DNA of 64,000 nt from Clavulina sp. PMI_390 (taxonomy: Eukaryota; Basidiomycota; Agaricomycetes; Cantharellales; Hydnaceae), in NCBI GenBank assembly GCA_015039315.1, contig WIDE01000063.1, positions 67,326 through 131,325 on the forward strand, in the 5' to 3' direction. Positions 59,422 to 64,000 of the stretch are shown piece by piece. Each line of letters opens with the position of its first letter. Position 1 is the first letter of the stretch. A program made the translations under genes and the position numbers. The notes below the pieces were generated by a model that saw only the letters and a program-made list of their open reading frames with translations, ran no database searches and was not told where the DNA came from.

Positions 59422-60244
59422 TATGTAGACCGAGAGGATACAGTTCGAACTCTGTTGTGGCAGGGAGTGAGGAGAGTTTGGTTGCATCTGAATATTCGAT
59501 CTATTGGTGCATTCGGGCTCGCGCCTCTCTGGTACAGACGTCCTATACTTAGTAAGGGCCGACCAGTGTTGGTGACAGGCTGCAGCTGGTAGGGCGCCGT
59601 GTGCCATTGACCAGAAGGATGACGTCATACCTCATAGTATAAAAACTCGTTTCGCTCACATAAAGCTCTAAAGCACAAGATTCTGGGCAACTTACTCTTC
59701 AAAGGTAATTGAGACTCGAAATTAATGGCTAACATGCTGGGAAAGCCGTTCCGGGTCGCGCGTTGATAGTAGAACCATGTTGGTTTCTTTGTACGTGTGG
59801 TTCAACGCACCGCATTTCTGGCGAAATGCTTACTCCGTCCTTAACCTTCTGTTACTATCATATCATGTGTGGAGGCGATTCATTCTAGATTTGGGTTCAT
59901 GATCGACCAAGATATCGCTTCTGAAGGACGGTAGGACCCTGAGCTGTGAACGCTAATTGGAACCCGCTGAACAATTCACTGACATTTCCATTGGTGCAGT
60001 TGAAAAATAGCCGCCCTATTGATCTACCTTGGATGCTCTCCAATGATCTCATCTTGCTTTCAAATGAATATGTAAGCAATCTTCATACGAATCTGAATGC
60101 AATTTGAGTGGTCAATCACAGTATAATGCTGAGGCAGGTGCCCATCTGGCGATATAAAGGCGTGATGGATGCCTCCCTTGATACTCCCCCACCTCCACAT
60201 TCCCTCATCAATCCGATCCATCCCGCAACCCTACCAGAACTCTT
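59422..60244. other. intergenic region, no supported gene
   Basis: A TATA-like gatataaagg at about 60150-60159 lies 85-95 bp before the NmrA-like start codon and is a good promoter candidate. Short frames elsewhere carry no domain. No repeat seen. Confidence 0.5.
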
Positions 60245-61745
60245 ATGCCCGTCCCACAGAGAATCATTGCCGTGCTTGGAGCCACTGGTATTCAGGGTGG
60301 TGGTGTAGCTCGTGATCTCCTGAAGGATGGAGAGTTTGCCGTGCGCGCTGTGACTCGCAATGCTGAGAGTGACGCTGCTAATGGTGGGATGATCTTGGCG
60401 ATCCGGACGGCCCTGATGACCGCTCGCTGACACTATCCAATTGACCACTAGAGCTCAATTCACTGGGGGCTGAAATCACTGTGGCTGATTTATCGGACAA
60501 GGCTAGTCTCACTAAAGCTTTTGAGGGCGTCTATGGGGTGTTTGGCCTGACTGGTAAGTGAACCGTCCACAGAAGCAGTCGAGCATCCCATCCCCGGGTT
60601 CGTGTATTGATCAGCCAATTACCCTTAGACTGTGTGTATACACGATCGACTTTGATGAACTTGTCTTCTCACTAATTCATATTCTCAAGTCTGGGAACCT
60701 TTCTTCAGAAACAAATGTGCACAAAAGGAGACTGAACTTGAGGAGACTCAGCACGGCAAGAATATCGTCGATGCTGCCAAGGCTGCTGGTGTGAATCACC
60801 TTGTCTGGAGCACACTGGAGAGAATTAAGGGAGTGCATTGCTACCATTTCGAGGGCAAAGCGAATGGTGCGATTCCCCGTCGCTCGATTATTCCATAGCC
60901 TTCATGGTTCATCGGTTGATGCCAATATGCGCTTGTCTGCAGTTGATGATTATCTAAAGGCATCAGGCGTACCATATACAAGCCTAACCACATCATTCTA
61001 TTATCAGGTACGTTGAGACCCTGCTACAGTGCAGACGGGAATCTGACGCTTGATATCGTATGTTTGTTCAGAATTCTTACAAATTTAACGTAAGGCCCTC
61101 ACGTTAGGTATCGCTTGTCTAGCTAACCTTCATTATGGGCATGACATCACTGTAGCTACTAAGGGAGCAGCCTGACGGTTCGTTTCTCTTAGACTACGGT
61201 TTGCCAGCTGATGCGAAGGTGCATCTCTATGATGGTGCCAGTAATGGGGATTGGGTGTGTCTTCTATGTTGTCACAGGGTCGGTTTTTGACAACAAACTC
61301 ACGACCAGGCCCTACCTCGTCCCGTAATTTTACATCCGCCTCCACGGCTAATTTAGGTCCTCCCCATCCTCAAAAATCCTGCTAAATATCTCAACACGGA
61401 CGTTCTGGCATGCGCCGAGTTTGCTGATATGAACCACTTGGCTGTGGCCATCGCTGAAGCCAGCGGGAAGAAAGTTGTTGCCAAACAGTATACTATGGAG
61501 GAGTTCAACAGTGATGCTCATGTGAAAGCTGTGAGCCATGAGCTGTGGCTAAAGTGATTAGCTTGTCACTGACGCGAAGGGAAATAACTATGCTGACGAT
61601 TCATCCGCTTAGCTTGCACGCTTGGACCATCGGAGCCATTGAGCGCGATGTTTCCAAGTCGTTCGAAGTGGTTCCTAACCCGCGTACGGTGGAGCATGTT
61701 GTAAAAAGTGACCCAAAGCTTCGTGCTTTGCTCAAACTGGATTGA
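60245..61745 (+). CDS. NmrA-like NAD(P)-binding protein (isoflavone-reductase-like)
   Basis: An atypical short-chain dehydrogenase of the NmrA group, which includes redox sensors and reductases. Exon 1 gives MPVPQRIIAVLGATGIQGGG and VARDLLKDGEFAVRAVTRN, the glycine-rich nucleotide site. A phase-1 intron leads to ELNSLGAEITVADLSDKASL and FEGVYGVFGLT. Further exons read VWEPFFRNKCAQKETELEET, KNIVDAAKAAGVNHLVWSTL, DDYLKASGVPYTSLTTSFYY and PDGSFLLDYGLPADAKVHLY, all at their expected places. The last exon is RDVSKSFEVVPNPRTVEHVV and ends LRALLKLD at 61745. A TATA-like box lies upstream. Without the active-site Tyr context I cannot say whether it is an enzyme or a sensor. Confidence 0.82.
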
Positions 61746-62815
61746 GATTTTATGGAAACCAACTTTCTACAATTTCAGCTTTTCCGAGCGAGTTGGAGCC
61801 TGGCGTGGTGCCAAATCAGGATCGTTGGGCTCGCGTGCGATGTGAAATATATGATTACATCAGGCAGTACTGCCGCTGGTCGTGGTCTCCCTATTCAAAA
61901 TGTCTGCAGACCCCATTTTTGGGAGCCAAGGGGAGTGAGGCAAGTCTTGTTGATTCATGCCGCGGGATTGTGTAATATCAGGGCGCAATACAAGCCTTGT
62001 TGAAATAAAGCTGCGGAATACGGCTGGAGAGAAGTTCTCCTCTAGTTCGCTGGGTCCCCTTGTGGCCGTTGTGGACGATGATCTCGTGGAGTCGGCCCGA
62101 GGCCAGCTTGGGCTTGCTGTCTGGTTCTCGGACGATCATTGATGTGCAAGCTTTGATGTGCAAGGTCGCGCCGACGGCTTTGATAATATAAACGTTTACT
62201 TTGATTCAATTGAGATAAAGCGGTGCGCTGTCAGGCGCGTGCCCAGTCGTCAAAAGTTGTCAAATGACGGGCCATATCTGTATCGCCTGGACACCGCCCC
62301 GCATTTTCTCAATTGAACCATGAACAGACGGTCCTGTTATGGAATCCCTCGGTGCTACGTTGCACATCAATGATCTTCCGAGGCCCAGGCAGCAGGCCCA
62401 AGCTGAACTCGAGCCGACTTAACAAACTCACCACCTACAACGACCACATGGGAACCCAGCCAACAGGAGGAAAGAGTAAACTGAACTGTATGCTACGGCT
62501 ATATTTCAACAGAGGTATTGTATTGGGCTCTGATCTGATACGGAACATCTGCGTGGGATGTATATTTAAGGGCTGAAGGCGGCTTCTTCCCTGCTTCTTC
62601 TACCCCCCTCCAAAGCTCTAGGACAAATCTGTTACCACTCAAAATATCTCTGGAGGAGGAGAGCACAATCTCGTATAAGGTGATTCCAGTCGGTAGGTCT
62701 TCTCTGGCTTCTGGGATATTGCACGAGCGTAACCCACCTTTGCGGCCAAAATCAGCTCGAAGGGTATTAGGACCCTCCAACCGTTCGTCAAAGTCGTCGA
62801 GGCCACACCAAAATC
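61746..62815. other. repeat-bearing intergenic region before small-gene copy D
   Basis: Contains the diverged inverted repeat described separately and a direct repeat of gatgtgcaag at 62141-62165. A TATA-like gtatatttaag occurs at about 62558-62568, some 250 bp before the start of copy D. No gene supported. Confidence 0.5.
61975..62535. repeat. diverged inverted repeat, arms of about 175 bp
   Basis: The reverse complement of about 61975-62155 aligns with about 62355-62535 along its whole length. Shared blocks include ttgcacatcaatgatc, gcccaagctg, acccag and tatttcaaca. Identity looks like 70-80 percent by eye. The internal part is about 200 bp. The layout is that of a short transposon-like element or an old local inversion duplication. 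Both arms read as related short peptides, but I take that as a result of DNA homology, not coding. Confidence 0.75.
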
Positions 62816-63478
62816 ATGGAGGTGCAATGTGAACCAGCCGGTTTGTGTCAATGCACGGAAGAAGAAACACTAGGATCACGTTTGTCTCTAGCATCATATT
62901 TTCTGCTCCCGATTTACTAACTCACTCTACACTCTAGGCGCCTGCACTGGTGAAAGCCTAAACACTAGTTTCCCTCCTTCGGGACCACTTCGCTCTTCCG
63001 ACAATTCCGATGATGGTCATCCAGTTTCCCGTCCACCTCCCATTCATCTCCGCCCACATCCCCATTACCCATCATCATCCAGGTCATCGCGCCATTCGCT
63101 TCGCGCCGTCTACCATACTCCATACATTGATTCCCATACCCAATTGAGCGCGGCTGCGCTCTCTCCATCAGGCAATACACTACTACCTACATACATGTTC
63201 CCAACCAGCTCTGGGAGCGATCCGGTCGCTGTCGGCTCTTCAGATGATCAGGGTATGTCAAGCAAACTGAGCACACCCCCTACCACACGAATTCTTACAC
63301 ACAGAGATTAGTCTCGGGTATTGCTGCAAATGTTCCCTCATCGACAGCGAGCCGCGGAGAGTGGCTCCGACCTCGAGAATGGGCCCAGAACAACGTTCAC
63401 AACATGACCTGGAACGGAGTCCTCGGTGCCGCAGCCGCCGTCTGCACGATCGTCGGCCTGTTTACAGCTATGCACTAG
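62816..63478 (+). CDS. uncharacterised small protein, (I/V)LG..AA.CTI C-terminal-helix family, copy D
   Basis: Three exons (62816-62879, 62938-63252, 63312-63478) sum to 546 nt and give 181 residues; both introns are phase 1 and the first has a ttactaac branch site. It starts MEVQCEPAGLCQCTEEETLG and has a Ser/Pro/His-rich middle (VSRPPPIHLRPHPHYPSSSR; TYMFPTSSGSDPVAV). It ends RGEWLRPREWAQNNVHNMTW followed by NGVLGAAAAVCTIVGLFTAM and His, stop. The Trp-rich stretch before the helix parallels the WEWNQVWRMNWY of copy A. The start is supported by the frame and by clean splicing. Function unknown. Confidence 0.6.
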
Positions 63479-64000
63479 TTCATCGGCTCAGATGATTGGG
63501 GGGAGGGGTTAGTCTACAAATGCTTACTTTCGTCCCCGCCACCTCATCGTCACAATGCTTCGCTTTCGTGTTCTCTTCGCTGTTACTTTGCTTTCGCTAG
63601 GCGCTTTCGGTCTTCGCTTTCAACTACGTTTTCGAGTTTTCGTCTCATGCTTGCTTGTCTCGTTGTGGTCATCGTTCTGAATCACGTTGTAATTGTCGCA
63701 ATTAATTCTATTCCAGTAAACAAGAAACGACAGCAACGCGACAAGTAAAAGAGCGGACGTGATAGCACTCAAGAGTTATGCACTTGATATACGACGTAGT
63801 AAGTAGTGAGTAGGGAAAAGCGAAAAATGACAACAATAAGATATATATGAAAGATTGAATAAGAGTCCATCGCACAGGGGTTTCTTGCTTGCAGTAGTTG
63901 TCGTCCATGAAGATGATATCATATCTAGAAAAGCGTAGAGTCCCCATCTTTTGCTCGGTCCGCACACCTGCTCTACGACTTCCGCAGTCATGCACTATCA
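63479..64000. other. window end, no supported gene
   Basis: Pyrimidine-rich, then AT-rich. A minus-strand frame (63708-63995) contains hydrophobic runs but is made of low-complexity T/C sequence and has no start context. A gene running off the window cannot be excluded. Confidence 0.4.

Noticed and set aside
61978..62576. Two related short peptides encoded on opposite strands
   Set aside because: Their similarity follows from the DNA inverted repeat; no start context, introns or domain support coding.

Overview
The window reads as nuclear DNA of a filamentous basidiomycete, most likely an Agaricomycete. Genes are dense and sit on both strands. Nearly every gene is cut by many short GT-AG introns (about 45-80 nt), often with a visible CTAAC/CTAAT-like branch site. 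The products are typical fungal proteins (Tim23, cytochrome c1, Sec72, Msh2, Vms1, Msc2, RdRP). I saw no rRNA, tRNA or CRISPR array. Exon chains were spliced by eye, so outer boundaries are firmer than every internal junction.

Region 1 (1-24,000) is a conserved housekeeping block: a GRAM-TBC-EF-hand Rab GAP (5' end uncertain), a Dcr2-like metallophosphatase, mitochondrial ribosomal protein uL23m divergent from TIM23, dynein light chain LC8 divergent from a CYSTM small protein, cytochrome c1, tRNA-splicing endonuclease subunit Sen2, Sec72 divergent from an alpha/beta hydrolase, a thioesterase-like protein, and an unrecognised Ser/Pro-rich protein.

Region 2 (24,500-27,700) is an accessory island. 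Two head-to-head paralogous genes, each with predicted exons of exactly 466 and 146 nt, flank a 98-bp nearly perfect inverted repeat and a 4 x 31-bp tandem repeat. Two more relatives lie at 57,051-57,475 and 62,816-63,478. All four end in a hydrophobic segment with an (I/V)LG..AA.CTI core. I do not recognise the family.

Region 3 (27,700-47,500) is rich in genome-maintenance and RNA-quality genes: MSH2, VMS1/ANKZF1, a P-loop NTPase, and a 6.5-kb gene whose splice chain joins a QDE-1/Rdp1-type RNA-dependent RNA polymerase (SGGDLDGDE motif) to a UPF1-like SF1 helicase (GPPGTGKT, DEAS, GDHVQLRP). A SNF2-RING protein of the Rad16/Uls1 type follows. In fission yeast Rdp1 and the SF1 helicase Hrr1 are separate subunits of one complex (RDRC), so a single polypeptide carrying both is the most interesting functional signal here.

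Region 4 (47,700-64,000) holds an Msc2-type zinc transporter with an extreme histidine-rich loop, a secreted S41-like peptidase, then a gene-poor stretch with an F-box-like protein, an NmrA-like reductase, a diverged inverted repeat, and two members of the small C-terminal-helix family.
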